Shown here: positions 7,424 through 16,823 of the stretch, piece by piece
How positions within the stretch are numbered: position 1 is the first letter of the stretch
How the letters are laid out: every line of letters begins with the position of its first letter
Origin: an uncultured Blautia sp.
Lineage (GTDB): Bacteria; Bacillota; Clostridia; Lachnospirales; Lachnospiraceae
Length of the DNA stretch: 54,140 bases
Assembly: GCA_900541345.1 (NCBI GenBank)
Contig: UQJE01000009.1
Location: 1-54,140 of the forward strand
Direction of reading: 5' to 3'
Position numbers and translations under genes: made by a program
The notes under the pieces: generated by a model
The model's database searches: none
Told to the model about the DNA's origin: nothing
Seen by the model: only the letters and a program-made list of their open reading frames with translations

Positions 7424-8986
7424 TTATTTTACTCCTGTAAGAGCTGCCATCTTGTTAAAGATATCTGTATTGTCGTAGTAACCGCTGAAGTCTTCCTGTC
7501 CTGCGCCCATTGCGAATACTTCTACCGGAAGTCCTGTATGTGCATAAGAGGAAAAGCTGATACCTGATTTATTATTCAGAATATGTGTAATAGTTACAGT
7601 GAGCGGCTCATAGCTTCCGTAAAGAATATATTCTTCCTGTCCGAACTCTTTTTCTTCACCTGTGCGGCTCATTGTCTCCTCGTAAGCAGCTTTTAATTTA
7701 TTGTATTCATAATCTGTCATTACAAGAGTATCTTTACCTTCTGATTCTGGATGTTTGTCCTTGCTGTCTGCCTTATTGGTAGACTCTTCCTCTCCCTGAG
7801 GAGCCTGAAGTCCAAAGAGCTCTGTTACATCTTTCATAACCGTATCAAAATCTGTTTTATTTTCTTTGTATCCTGCTACGTAGTCCTGATCGAATTTTGC
7901 ATAGGAAATTTTCTGATTTTTCATGTTCTCAAGGAATGCATCGTAATCTGTTCCCGCAAATCCCATACCAAGACCGCCTGTCTCATGGTCGCCTGTTACA
8001 AGAATTAAAGTTTCCTCCGGATGCTCATTATAGAACTCAACCGCTTTTCCAACAGCATCATCCATAGCCTTTGTATCTGCGATTGTTGTAGCTGCATCAT
8101 TTGCATGACAGGCCCAGTCAATTTTTCCGCCTTCACACATCATAAAGAATCCGTTGTCATTATCAAGAACTTCGATTCCTTTTTCCACATAATCTGCAAG
8201 ACCCCATTCTCCTTCTTCCAGATCGATAGCATAGCTCATAGCATCGCTGTCTGCAAGAGTTTCATCAATTACAATGGCTTTTCCGTCCTCTGCTGTGAGT
8301 GCCTCTGCATCCGCTTTTGTATTGATCACTTTATATCCAGCTTCCTCTGCAAGCTGGTACAGATCTGTCTTATCTTCCTCTGCTCCTGTAGGCTGAAGAA
8401 GTCCGCCGCCTGCAAAGTAATCAAACTCGCTTGCGATCATTTCTTCACCAATTTCATAGTAACTGTTTCTTGATGCCTGATGTGCATAAAAAGCAGCCGG
8501 AGTTGCATGATTTAAGTTTACAGAAGAAAGGATACCAATCTTATATCCCAGCTGGCTTTTCAGCTTTTCTGCGATTGTTTCAAAAGATGTCTCCTTATTT
8601 TCATCCATGTTGATTGTTCCGCTGTGTGTTTTGTGACCTGTGGAAATGGAAGTTGCTGTAGAAGCGGAATCCGGGTTAAAAGATGTACTGTCATAAGTCT
8701 GTGCAGAACCTGCTACAGGGAAGTTCATCATATTTAATTTATTTTCACTTGTAAGAATATCATCTCCGTCATCTTCAAGGGCATTCAGATAATAATTTGT
8801 AGTCTGCACCTGCGGATAGCTCATTCCGTCTCCAATAAACAGGAAAATATATTTTGGAACTTTAGTCTCTGCAGTTGTCTCTGCTGCTTCCTGAGCAGCC
8901 TCCTCTGCAAATACTGCCTGTGCCGGTACACTGCCTGCAAGAACTGCTGCCGCCATAAGTAATGCGCTGATTTTCTTTACTTTCAT
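7424..8986 (-). CDS. Secreted alkaline phosphatase
   Basis: A 520-aa extracytoplasmic phosphomonoesterase that releases phosphate from organic esters. The signal peptide ends about AVFA-EE, followed by an Ala/Glu/Thr linker. Metal and catalytic motifs of the PhoA superfamily are present: FIGDGM (residues 50-55), PDSASTATS with the nucleophile Ser at about 107, EGGKIDWACHANDA and TGDHETGG. The C-terminal third carries an insert of about 100 residues with a charged stretch (GEEESTNKADSKDKHPE). No sortase signal or lipobox. First gene of a two-gene operon with the YibE/F gene. A Pho-box-like repeat 100-138 bp upstream points to phosphate-starvation control. Confidence 0.92.
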   Translation of the reverse strand: MKVKKISALLMAAAVLAGSVPAQAVFAEEAAQEAAETTAETKVPKYIFLFIGDGMSYPQVQTTNYYLNALEDDGDDILTSENKLNMMNFPVAGSAQTYDSTSFNPDSASTATSISTGHKTHSGTINMDENKETSFETIAEKLKSQLGYKIGILSSVNLNHATPAAFYAHQASRNSYYEIGEEMIASEFDYFAGGGLLQPTGAEEDKTDLYQLAEEAGYKVINTKADAEALTAEDGKAIVIDETLADSDAMSYAIDLEEGEWGLADYVEKGIEVLDNDNGFFMMCEGGKIDWACHANDAATTIADTKAMDDAVGKAVEFYNEHPEETLILVTGDHETGGLGMGFAGTDYDAFLENMKNQKISYAKFDQDYVAGYKENKTDFDTVMKDVTELFGLQAPQGEEESTNKADSKDKHPESEGKDTLVMTDYEYNKLKAAYEETMSRTGEEKEFGQEEYILYGSYEPLTVTITHILNNKSGISFSSYAHTGLPVEVFAMGAGQEDFSGYYDNTDIFNKMAALTGVK

Positions 8987-9047
8987 AATCTTTTCTCCTC
9001 GTCATCTCTTTTTCAAATATAATACAATTGTGTTTCTGACAAAGAGA

Positions 9048-9124
9048 ATTATAGCGAATTCATATAAAGCCCGCTGTCCTGCTTTCGTTAAATAGAAGTT
9101 AAACTTTGAAATAGAATGTAAAAC
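9048..9124 (-). promoter_or_regulatory. Putative Pho box and promoter of the alkaline phosphatase gene
   Basis: On the minus strand, 9124 to 9086 reads as TTTACA, TTTCAA, TTTAAC and TTTAAC-like hexamers with starts 8-11 bp apart; two are separated by the same TTCTA spacer. PhoP/PhoB boxes in Firmicutes are direct TT(A/T)A(A/C)A-type repeats with about 11-bp period. A TATAAT (9053-9048) follows 32 bp downstream. That is further than usual, so the true -10 may be closer to the repeats. Confidence 0.5.
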
Positions 9125-9204
9125 GATTCATCAAACTATTACCATCCTCTTTGTCATTCAATGTCATCTATTTTTTGTATCATTAATTGTTTTATCTATT
9201 TTTA

Positions 9205-9242
9205 CAAATAGAGGTACAAGAACGATGTTCCTGTACCTCTAA
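9205..9242 (-). terminator. Terminator-like hairpin after the 5'-nucleotidase gene
   Basis: AGAGGTACAGGAAC and GTTCTTGTACCTCT pair around ATC. The stem is strong; the following minus-strand run (ATTTGTAAAAATAG) is only weakly T-rich. Confidence 0.7.
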
Positions 9243-9261
9243 AATTCTTCCGATTACATTT

Positions 9262-11052
9262 TTATTCTATTCCTTCTAGATCCGCCTCTGTAATAGATCT
9301 GACATTTGTATTGCGACCGCTTTCATCTGTTGGCAATTCCAGTTTTCCTTCGTTAATCAACTGTACTGCTTTTTCATGCAGTTCTTCATCCCAGTTGTAT
9401 CCAGTCAATTTCCAGTTTCCGGTCAGCTTGGGAGCCTCTAAAGCACCGCCTTTTACATTCATAATGTAATCACCGATCAGCTCACGGACACCACCGATAT
9501 CTCCCCTTACATCAATTTCCAAAATCTTCGGAAGCTCTTCACCTTCCTTATAAATTTCGCCATATGTGGTAAGCTGAGAAGCTGCACGATAATTATTTAC
9601 TGCGACGCTCAGAATATCATTCTCTGCAATTTCTGTTCCGTCTGGACGTGTCAAATTCTGAATGCGTTCTCCCGGTTCCTTTGAGATATCAATCTCATAA
9701 TTTACACCGCTGAAAATATCATAATTGAATCCAGGGATTTCTTCATTGAAAGAAATTGTCAAATCACCGTCTTTAAATGTATTATAATAACTTGCAGACC
9801 ATTCCATATACTTTTTAAGCTGAGCACCAGTCATTTCCATCTTATACAAAGTATTTGCATATTTGTAAATGAGAGAAAGGTCACATTTACGAATATCACC
9901 ATTCTGCATATTAGTCGCATCATTAAAGAGTGCCACTGCCGACACATCCGCACCAGTGTAATACATCTGTACTTCGTTAATCAAATCTATCAGAGCAGAT
10001 TCCTGCAATTTTGCCTGCGCAATTCCGTTGATTTCGGATTCCGGAGCAAGCGGACCTCCTGTCAGTGTTCCAATCACTGTATTGGCATCTTCTTTCGCGC
10101 ATGTGTCCGCATCTGCCAACGCTTCCATAAATCCTTTGTCAGCTTCATAATCTTCCACCGCATAGATTGCAGAAGTCTTATCTGCTACTTCAAAGGAACC
10201 ATCTTCCTGCTCTTCCACCGTCAGTTTAACCTGCGCTAATGTTTTGCCCGCATCCAAATTTTCTACGATCAGAACCCCATTTACTTCCGTTCCTTCCACC
10301 AGTTTATGCTCATGCGCCGCAAGGATTACATCTAATTCCGGACATGCATTTGCCAAATCTACTACTCCCGAGTTATCCACTTCGTATTCATTAGATTCTC
10401 CCATGTGCTCCGCAGCAACAATGATATCTGCCTGATCTCCAATTTCTTCAATAATTTTCTTGGTCTCTTCTACCGGATCCGTCACCTTGTATCCTTCCAG
10501 ATTTGCGGAATCCCATCTGGTAATGTTCGGTGTCACCATACCAATCAAAGCAATTTTCACACCATCCTTTTCAACTATGGTGTATGAAGTACCAGTCAGA
10601 AGCTTTCCCTCTTCATCATAGACATTGCCGTTCAAAACCGGCATCTGCGCACCTTTCATGACATGTTTCAAAGTGTCAACTCCATAATTAAATTCATGAT
10701 TTCCAAGAACCCACGCATCGTATTTCATATAATTCATTGCCTGGATCATCGGGTGTACTTCATCCTCAAGAAATAAATCTGACGAATTCCCCTGAATCGT
10801 ATCGCCGACATCTACAAGAATCGTATTATCGGTACGGATTTCATTTAAAATCGTTTGAATCTGCGCCATACTTCCAGATGTACTTTCTTCGTTTACAGCG
10901 TAATCATACGGTGCAAATTTCCCATGAAGGTCACTGGTGGAAAGAATCTGAATTTCCTTTGTCTCGCCGGTTTCTTCCGCGTATGCCGGAACGCATCCAA
11001 GCATTACTGCAGACGCCAGAGCAAACAGTATTACATGGTTTCTCTTTCTCAT
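9262..11052 (-). CDS. Secreted 5'-nucleotidase / 2',3'-cyclic nucleotide phosphodiesterase family protein
   Basis: A 596-aa extracellular metallophosphoesterase that strips phosphate from nucleotides. An N-terminal calcineurin-like domain (residues about 30-290) shows ILSTSDLHG, VDVGDTIQGN, VLGNHEFNYG and LAAHEHK. A C-terminal 5'-nucleotidase domain follows (LFNDATNMQNGDI, NTLYKMEMTGAQLKKYMEWS, VAVNNYRAAS). The start at 11,052 is chosen because AAAGGGGGA lies 7 bases upstream. The signal peptide has MLGC before AYA-EE, so either lipidation at Cys or cleavage after AYA is possible. No LPXTG motif. It probably works with the alkaline phosphatase in phosphate or nucleoside salvage. Confidence 0.9.
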   Translation of the reverse strand: MRKRNHVILFALASAVMLGCVPAYAEETGETKEIQILSTSDLHGKFAPYDYAVNEESTSGSMAQIQTILNEIRTDNTILVDVGDTIQGNSSDLFLEDEVHPMIQAMNYMKYDAWVLGNHEFNYGVDTLKHVMKGAQMPVLNGNVYDEEGKLLTGTSYTIVEKDGVKIALIGMVTPNITRWDSANLEGYKVTDPVEETKKIIEEIGDQADIIVAAEHMGESNEYEVDNSGVVDLANACPELDVILAAHEHKLVEGTEVNGVLIVENLDAGKTLAQVKLTVEEQEDGSFEVADKTSAIYAVEDYEADKGFMEALADADTCAKEDANTVIGTLTGGPLAPESEINGIAQAKLQESALIDLINEVQMYYTGADVSAVALFNDATNMQNGDIRKCDLSLIYKYANTLYKMEMTGAQLKKYMEWSASYYNTFKDGDLTISFNEEIPGFNYDIFSGVNYEIDISKEPGERIQNLTRPDGTEIAENDILSVAVNNYRAASQLTTYGEIYKEGEELPKILEIDVRGDIGGVRELIGDYIMNVKGGALEAPKLTGNWKLTGYNWDEELHEKAVQLINEGKLELPTDESGRNTNVRSITEADLEGIE

Positions 11053-11259
11053 AATAGATCCCCCTTTAATTTTCATATTTATCATATGATTTCATTATGT
11101 TTTTATAATTCTCAAATAATTTTGTATATTATTTGTCATGACATGTCCTATATTATCAGTTAAAGGTGAAATCCAATACCTGTGTTTTGTAAAAACCAGA
11201 TTAATTTTTTCAAATTCTTTGTAACGAAAGATGAAATAAATATTATAAACTATAATAAC
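11053..11259 (-). promoter_or_regulatory. Leader region of the 5'-nucleotidase gene
   Basis: An AT-rich 207-bp region. On the minus strand it holds TTGGAT and TAATAT about 15 bp apart, a possible promoter. A 10-bp palindrome, TGTCATGACA (11,134-11,143), lies downstream of it. TTTACA and TTTCAC hexamers 22 bp apart could be part of a Pho box, but the spacing is irregular. Confidence 0.35.
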
Positions 11260-11304
11260 AGAAAACACAGAAGGACTGCCAATGACAATCCTTCTGTGTT
11301 TTCT
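11260..11304. terminator. Terminator of the sugar-sensing operon
   Basis: AGAAAACACAGAAGGA and TCCTTCTGTGTTTTCT form a stem of about 16 bp around a 13-base loop. It overlaps the stop codon of the preceding gene (11,303). The A/T-rich ends make it usable in both directions. Confidence 0.85.
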
Positions 11305-12367
11305 ACTCCATTAATTCCATCTGCACTTCCCCAAGATTGTCCTTCGTAATTATCTTATAAGGAAGTCGGATATATTTTCCATTTAAAAGCTCAAATTCTT
11401 CAGGAAGTGGTTTTTCTGTTTTTATGGAATAGGCAAGCTCCAGCATTCCCTGTGCCTGTCCTCTGAAATTATTAAGAACTGTTCCCAACATTTCTCCTTT
11501 CTTCACTGCATCGAGTCCTACAACCGTTCCGTCAATACCAAGTACTACAGGCCAGTCTTTGTCAGACTCTTTCATTCCCATGTCCTTGAGCGTATCAATT
11601 GCACCAAGCGCCATATCGTCATTATTGGCAAATACAACCTCTATTTCATCTCCATAAGATTCCAGAAACTGCTTCATTTTATTTGCCGCCTGATCCCTGT
11701 TCCAGTTTGCAATTCCATCCTCAAGCTTTTCCACAAGATATCCGCTGTCTGTAACTTCGTTAATCACTGACATACTCCGTACCATAGAATCATTATGACC
11801 GGGTTCTCCTTCAAGCATCACATACTGGAGAATCCCATCGCCGTTTTTATCAATGGATGTAAAGTTTTTTTCACATTCTTCTACAAGAATCTCTCCCTGC
11901 ATTTCTCCTGATTCAAAGGCATCGGCTCCCACGTAGTACAGCTTATCCCATCGTTCCAGATCCTCCTCTACAAGTTCCCGGTTAAAGAAAATCACAGGAA
12001 TGTCACTGCTCTTTGCTTTCTCAATAATTGTAGATGCATCTGTTCTGTCCACCAGATTGATACACACAATATCAAAATTATCCCCTATAAAATCATCCAT
12101 CTGATCGTTCTGCACAATCTGGCTGTTTTTGGCGCTTTTTATTTCCAGTGTAATAGGAATCCCCCACTCTTTTTCTTTTTCCTTTGCGTACTCCTGAAAA
12201 CTGGATACCATCTGAGATACAAACGTATCATATTGATCATACACACTGATCCCTATTTTCAAGCTTTCTTTTTCTTCCTCACCTGCTCCGGGATTTCCGC
12301 AGCCGCACATAAGCGCTACACCTGTAAAGATAACACAAAGTCCTGCCCTTCTCCGCACTTTTCTCAT
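11303..12367 (-). CDS. MglB-like sugar-binding lipoprotein of the sensor operon
   Basis: A 354-aa extracytoplasmic periplasmic-binding-protein family member similar to galactose/glucose-binding MglB. The signal peptide ends at LMCGC, a plausible lipobox. Domain features include KIGISVYDQYDTFV near the start, a calcium-loop-like DKNGDGILQY, VFANNDDMALGAIDTL and VLGIDGTVVGLDAVKKGEM. It is the last gene of the response regulator-kinase-binding protein operon, 11 bp after the previous gene. No permease or ATPase is in this unit. It may present sugar to the kinase or supply ligand to the neighbouring MglAC transporter. Sugar identity is inferred from similarity to MglB. Confidence 0.85.
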   Translation of the reverse strand: MRKVRRRAGLCVIFTGVALMCGCGNPGAGEEEKESLKIGISVYDQYDTFVSQMVSSFQEYAKEKEKEWGIPITLEIKSAKNSQIVQNDQMDDFIGDNFDIVCINLVDRTDASTIIEKAKSSDIPVIFFNRELVEEDLERWDKLYYVGADAFESGEMQGEILVEECEKNFTSIDKNGDGILQYVMLEGEPGHNDSMVRSMSVINEVTDSGYLVEKLEDGIANWNRDQAANKMKQFLESYGDEIEVVFANNDDMALGAIDTLKDMGMKESDKDWPVVLGIDGTVVGLDAVKKGEMLGTVLNNFRGQAQGMLELAYSIKTEKPLPEEFELLNGKYIRLPYKIITKDNLGEVQMELME

Positions 12368-12378
12368 ATTCTTCCTCC

Positions 12379-13392
12379 TTATTGATTGGAAAACAGAAGA
12401 CGTTCGTTTTCCGACTCATATAAAGTCTCTCTTGTAACAAGCTTATACATAATATCGTATTCTTCCGCTACGTATCCTTTCTCCTGCTTTTCCACAAGAG
12501 CTTTTATTCCATTGTACCCCATATTAAATTCATTCTGATACACAAAGGCTTCTATTTTTCCATTATCCAGGTCACTGACTGTCTGTGCCGTATTTCCAAT
12601 TCCATAAACTTTTACAGGTCTCTTATCTGTGGAAACAGGAGCAACGGTACGGTCAAACTCATACCGGTACTGATCCCACGCCTTTGCAGCTTCCTCTGTT
12701 GTATACTTGTCAAGAGCGGTAATGTAACGATATTCCCGCATCACTTCGCCTATATAAAGACTTAAATTGAAATCTCCTTTCTGACGGGAACGTGCCACAG
12801 TTTCTACGCCGCCTTCATGAAGCGCAGCCATAAGTCCCTCATATCTTTCCTTCACACTATCCCTTTCCATGTATTCTCGTATAACAGCTACTGTTTCCTT
12901 TTTTCCCTCTTTCTCCATATCTTTAAGAATTTTTTCTCCCAGCATCTGTCCCATGGCATAATTATCTGCACTGATATGAGCTTCTGTCTTTGGCATTTCA
13001 CTTTCTATCCCTGTCTCAACTGTCACTACCGGAACAGAAAATTCATCATCCTTCAAATACTGTCCGATTCCTTCACTGTCAACAGCAGCAAGAAGAATTC
13101 CATTGGCACCATCCTGAATTTCCCGTTTTATCATATCCATCTGCTCTTTTGCCGTTCTGGCATTTCCCATTGTCACATACCGGATATCCACCTCGAAATC
13201 CTTCTCTGCCTGATTGATTCCTTCCATAAGTGTATCCCACTCATTTGGACTGTCTTCATAAAGAACAACAGAATATAGCGCCTGTTCTGCGTTTTTATCT
13301 TTGTAAACTGCACCGTAATAATAGACAACACCAAGTGTTATCACCGCTGCCAGCGCAGCTATAAATCCTCTCCAGTATTTCAGCCTTCCCAT
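12379..13392 (-). CDS. Membrane-anchored sugar-binding-like protein (probable sensor subunit)
   Basis: A 337-aa protein with one N-terminal transmembrane segment (FIAALAAVITLGVVYYYG, residues 10-27) and an extracytoplasmic Peripla_BP-type fold. Visible markers are YSVVLYEDSPNEWDTLMEGI, ANGILLAAVDSEGI, VVTVETGI and AVIREYMERDSVKERYEGL. There is no signal cleavage site or lipobox, so it stays tethered. It sits 3 bp after the kinase gene. In Clostridium beijerinckii a membrane-tethered binding protein (XylFII) binds sugar and activates a YesM/LytS-type kinase. This protein has the right topology and position for the same job; that function is inference. Confidence 0.75.
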   Translation of the reverse strand: MGRLKYWRGFIAALAAVITLGVVYYYGAVYKDKNAEQALYSVVLYEDSPNEWDTLMEGINQAEKDFEVDIRYVTMGNARTAKEQMDMIKREIQDGANGILLAAVDSEGIGQYLKDDEFSVPVVTVETGIESEMPKTEAHISADNYAMGQMLGEKILKDMEKEGKKETVAVIREYMERDSVKERYEGLMAALHEGGVETVARSRQKGDFNLSLYIGEVMREYRYITALDKYTTEEAAKAWDQYRYEFDRTVAPVSTDKRPVKVYGIGNTAQTVSDLDNGKIEAFVYQNEFNMGYNGIKALVEKQEKGYVAEEYDIMYKLVTRETLYESENERLLFSNQ

Positions 13393-13395
13393 TTA

Positions 13396-15192
13396 CTATT
13401 CCTCTTTCTTCTTTTCTTCCACATTTTCTGTCTTTGGTAAATGAATACGTACGGTCGTTCCTTCGTCAGGCTCACTTAAAATTTCCAGCCCGTATTCTGT
13501 TCCAAAATAAAGCTGGATTCTCTGATGCACATTTCGTATTCCGATACCGGAGCCTTTGCTTCTGATTCTTGTTCCGTCTGTAAGAATGTTTTCTACCTGC
13601 TCTTTCTGCATACCAAGACCGTTATCTTCCACCTCGATAAATAAATCACTGTCTTTTGTATATGCCCGAACATAAATCTCACCGTCGCCATCCATATATT
13701 CCATTCCATAGTAAATCGCATTTTCTATTAGCGGCTGTATAATCAGTTTAATGGTTTTATACTTTTCAATTCCCTCTTCTATTTCAAAGTAAGAGGTGAA
13801 TTTATTTTTGTATCTGTACTTCTGGATATCAAGATAATTCTTGGCATGCTGCAGCTCCTCTCCTATTGTGATTATGTTTTTTCCTTTGGAAAGACTGATT
13901 CTGAAAAGTCTGGAAAGAGCCTGTACCATAGAAATCGCATCTTCATACTTCTCAGCCTCTATCATCCACATAATCGAATCCAGAGTGTTGTAAAGGAAAT
14001 GCGGATTAATCTGAGACTGAAGCGCATCAAGCTCACTTTTTCTTTTTTCTTCCTGTTCCTTTACAATATCGTCTGTCAGTTGACGAAGCTGTTCTACCAT
14101 AGATCGGATTGTCTCCCCCAGATGCTGAATTTCCGGAGGTCCTCCAATATAAATCTGAGGCTCTCTGTCTATCCCGATTCCGGTAAGGGAGTCTTCCAGA
14201 TTCCTTAATGGTTTTGCCACCCTTATCGCTACAAACTGATTTGCAAAAATCATAACAAGAATAGCCACAATGATGATCATAACAGCCATTGTCCTTGTTC
14301 TGCTGAAATCTCCCAGAAACTTTTCCATCGGCATGACACTTACAATTTTCCAGCCTGTATAACCCACTGTTTTCACAGCGACCATTCTGTCTTCCCCTTC
14401 AAAAGTCTCTCTGTGCGCTCCATCATCATAGCCTTTTGCAACTTCATTATTTTCCTGTATTCTGTCAGAAAAAATAAGATTCTGTCTGGGATGATAAATA
14501 ATTTTTCCGTTGCTGTCCATAAGATATACATATCCCATATTCTGGCTGTTTACCTTTGCAAAAAGCTGACGGATACCGCTGAAATCCATATCTACAAGGA
14601 GAATTCCCTCTGACATTTTTCCACTGTTTGTAAGCTCCACACCACGGCTTAGTGAAATCACCCAATAATAACGGTTCGTACTGTTTTCAAAAATATTCTG
14701 CACATGTAAATCCGAAAAATGAAGGTTCTCCATTTTATCCTGGGCATCCATAAACCATTTCTGTTTTGTTACATCTACGTTTTCCTTCACACTGCCCATC
14801 GGAACTGAGCTTATTAATTCTCCTGTATCTGTGAAGCACGCCAGACCCACAAGACTGTCTTTGTACACCTCATAAAGCAGATTCATTTCCTGGCTCATAT
14901 TTTCTTCATCCAGATCCGTATTTTTTATTACATTATAATAAATCGCATCTGAAATACGCATCATATTTCGAAGATATGTATTCAGATTGATCTCTACCTG
15001 ATCGATCACCTGCTTGCTGTTATTTAAAACCATGTCCTCTGCAGCACTTCCATATCCCCGGTACAGGAAAACCCCTACAAATCCCATTCCCAGAATTGCC
15101 ACCAGCGTAAAGGAGGCCGCAATTACAAACTGAATTCCTTTATGATTAAAATATTCTCCAAACTGCCTCAGTTTTTCTTTTATATATCTCAT
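13396..15192 (-). CDS. YesM-family sensor histidine kinase
   Basis: A 598-aa membrane kinase. Transmembrane segments lie at residues 20-44 and 301-322 and enclose an extracytoplasmic Cache-like domain of about 255 residues (VYLMDSNGKIIYHP, GWKIVSVMPM). A HAMP segment follows (VAIRVAKPLRNLEDSL), then a coiled coil. The His_kinase box is QINPHFLYNTLDS with phosphorylated His398, and the HATPase domain shows LIIQPLIENAIYYG, VEDNGLGM and GIGIRNVHQRIQLYFG. Its ATG overlaps the response regulator stop by 4 bases. Together with the next gene it forms a YesM/YesN pair, which in Firmicutes typically controls sugar-uptake genes. The mgl operon upstream is the obvious candidate. Confidence 0.93.
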   Translation of the reverse strand: MRYIKEKLRQFGEYFNHKGIQFVIAASFTLVAILGMGFVGVFLYRGYGSAAEDMVLNNSKQVIDQVEINLNTYLRNMMRISDAIYYNVIKNTDLDEENMSQEMNLLYEVYKDSLVGLACFTDTGELISSVPMGSVKENVDVTKQKWFMDAQDKMENLHFSDLHVQNIFENSTNRYYWVISLSRGVELTNSGKMSEGILLVDMDFSGIRQLFAKVNSQNMGYVYLMDSNGKIIYHPRQNLIFSDRIQENNEVAKGYDDGAHRETFEGEDRMVAVKTVGYTGWKIVSVMPMEKFLGDFSRTRTMAVMIIIVAILVMIFANQFVAIRVAKPLRNLEDSLTGIGIDREPQIYIGGPPEIQHLGETIRSMVEQLRQLTDDIVKEQEEKRKSELDALQSQINPHFLYNTLDSIMWMIEAEKYEDAISMVQALSRLFRISLSKGKNIITIGEELQHAKNYLDIQKYRYKNKFTSYFEIEEGIEKYKTIKLIIQPLIENAIYYGMEYMDGDGEIYVRAYTKDSDLFIEVEDNGLGMQKEQVENILTDGTRIRSKGSGIGIRNVHQRIQLYFGTEYGLEILSEPDEGTTVRIHLPKTENVEEKKKEE

Positions 15193-16823
15193 ACGTCCTT
15201 ATCTTTCCTGTCTGCTTCCATCGCCATATTCGCGCGGTATTTTGAAGGAGAAATCCCATACTGCTTTTTAAAAACATAGCTGAAATAATTGGGCTCTGTA
15301 TATCCTACTGCCTCGGCAATCACATACGTTTTATCTTCTGTTGTACGCAGAAGCTCAACTGCGTGTTCCAGTCGAATTTTTGTAAGATATGCCACAAAGC
15401 TTAATCCCACCTCTTTTTTAAAGATAGTAGAAAAATACGCAGCACTTACATTCAGCTGGTGACACAGTGTTTCCGCAGAAAGGTCATTTTCTTTATAGTG
15501 CTCACCAATATATGCCTTTGCCTGCTCTGTAAGCCGAATCGTAGAATCGCTTCTCTCATGGCGGAGCGTGTGGCGAAGATTATTACAGATTTCCCTAAGC
15601 CAGCTCTCCAGCTCATCTACAGAAAGGTGCTTATAAAGCTCCTGCCACGGAATATGCTCTCCTGCCCCGAATATCTGCTTTGTACGAAGCTTATAGGAAC
15701 GGCCGATTTTCATAAGCTCTGTAGAAAGTTCCATACAAATAAGCTGATACTGGTTTGGTGTAATACATCCATTTCGAAGGCTGTCCATAAAAGACTGAAT
15801 CGCTTCATCTGTCTCTTTTCTGTCACCGATTTTTACAGCACGGACAAGATTCTGAAAATCATATTCCATAAACGCCACAGAGTCCTGAGGATTGGGCTCT
15901 ATATCTTTGATATAAAGAACCTGACTTCCGCCTAAAATAGTTCTGTATTCCATAGCCGTCTTCGCTTCCTGGTAGGAGGACAATAATGTATCCAGTGAAT
16001 TACATGGCTGTCCTACTGCACCGGTAACCTGTACGTCCAGAACACGGGAACCCATCTTACATATCTGGTCCACGTGATACAGTACGTTTTCTATTTCTTT
16101 ATCTTCCTGAAGCATAAATATAAAAATCACTTCATCCAGATAGTTAATGCAGTAAAAAGACATTTTTTCCTTAAGGTACTCCTCCGCCATATCGCGAAGA
16201 GAAAAATTCAAAAGCTGAGCTGTTTTTTCCGACTGCTCTTTTACGGCTGCTTCTGCGTAAAGATTGACTGCAACATAATATGGAGCATTTAAATCAAGCT
16301 CATACATCTCCATCATATTTTTCAGACGTTCTCCCGTGATTTTGCCTTCCAGAACACCCATAACAAACTGTTCCTGCATTGCAGGGAGACTTTTCCTGTA
16401 ATATTCATAAAGCTTATTTACATTTCTGTGCTGGTTAAATTCCTCATCCAGTTTCTTCTTTATTTTCCCGAAAACATTTTCCATATCCTTTGAACTGATT
16501 GGTTTTAAAAGATACTCCTCCGCTTCCAGATGGACCGCCTCTCTGGCAAACTCAAAATCATCAAACCCGGAATAAATAACAACCTTAATATTCCGGTAAT
16601 TTTCCTTCAGTTTCTTACATAAAGTAAGTCCGTCCATATATGGCATCTTAATATCTGTCATCACCACATCTACATGGAGCTGCTCTGCCATTTCCAGGGC
16701 TTCCTGCCCGTTCTCTGCTGTTCCTGCAAGGCAAAATCCCAGGGCCTCCCAGTCAATCTTCTTCTTCATAGCCTCCAGCACATCTGTCTCATCGTCTACA
16801 AGCAAAATATTATATAACTCCAT
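15189..16823 (-). CDS. YesN-type response regulator with AraC DNA-binding domain
   Basis: A 544-aa transcription factor. The N-terminal receiver domain has the acidic pair DD (residues 10-11), phosphorylation site Asp57 in DVVMTDIKMP, and Lys107 in LLKPIS. A middle segment of about 280 residues resembles the linker of long YesN proteins. The C-terminal AraC-type HTH pair (LSAETLCHQLNVSAAYFSTI, YVIAEAVGYTEPNYFSYVFK) covers about the last 105 residues. First gene of the operon. A -10-like TATAAT at 16,876-16,871 lies upstream without a good -35, which may mean activation. Likely targets are its own operon and mglBAC. Confidence 0.93.
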   Translation of the reverse strand: MELYNILLVDDETDVLEAMKKKIDWEALGFCLAGTAENGQEALEMAEQLHVDVVMTDIKMPYMDGLTLCKKLKENYRNIKVVIYSGFDDFEFAREAVHLEAEEYLLKPISSKDMENVFGKIKKKLDEEFNQHRNVNKLYEYYRKSLPAMQEQFVMGVLEGKITGERLKNMMEMYELDLNAPYYVAVNLYAEAAVKEQSEKTAQLLNFSLRDMAEEYLKEKMSFYCINYLDEVIFIFMLQEDKEIENVLYHVDQICKMGSRVLDVQVTGAVGQPCNSLDTLLSSYQEAKTAMEYRTILGGSQVLYIKDIEPNPQDSVAFMEYDFQNLVRAVKIGDRKETDEAIQSFMDSLRNGCITPNQYQLICMELSTELMKIGRSYKLRTKQIFGAGEHIPWQELYKHLSVDELESWLREICNNLRHTLRHERSDSTIRLTEQAKAYIGEHYKENDLSAETLCHQLNVSAAYFSTIFKKEVGLSFVAYLTKIRLEHAVELLRTTEDKTYVIAEAVGYTEPNYFSYVFKKQYGISPSKYRANMAMEADRKDKDV

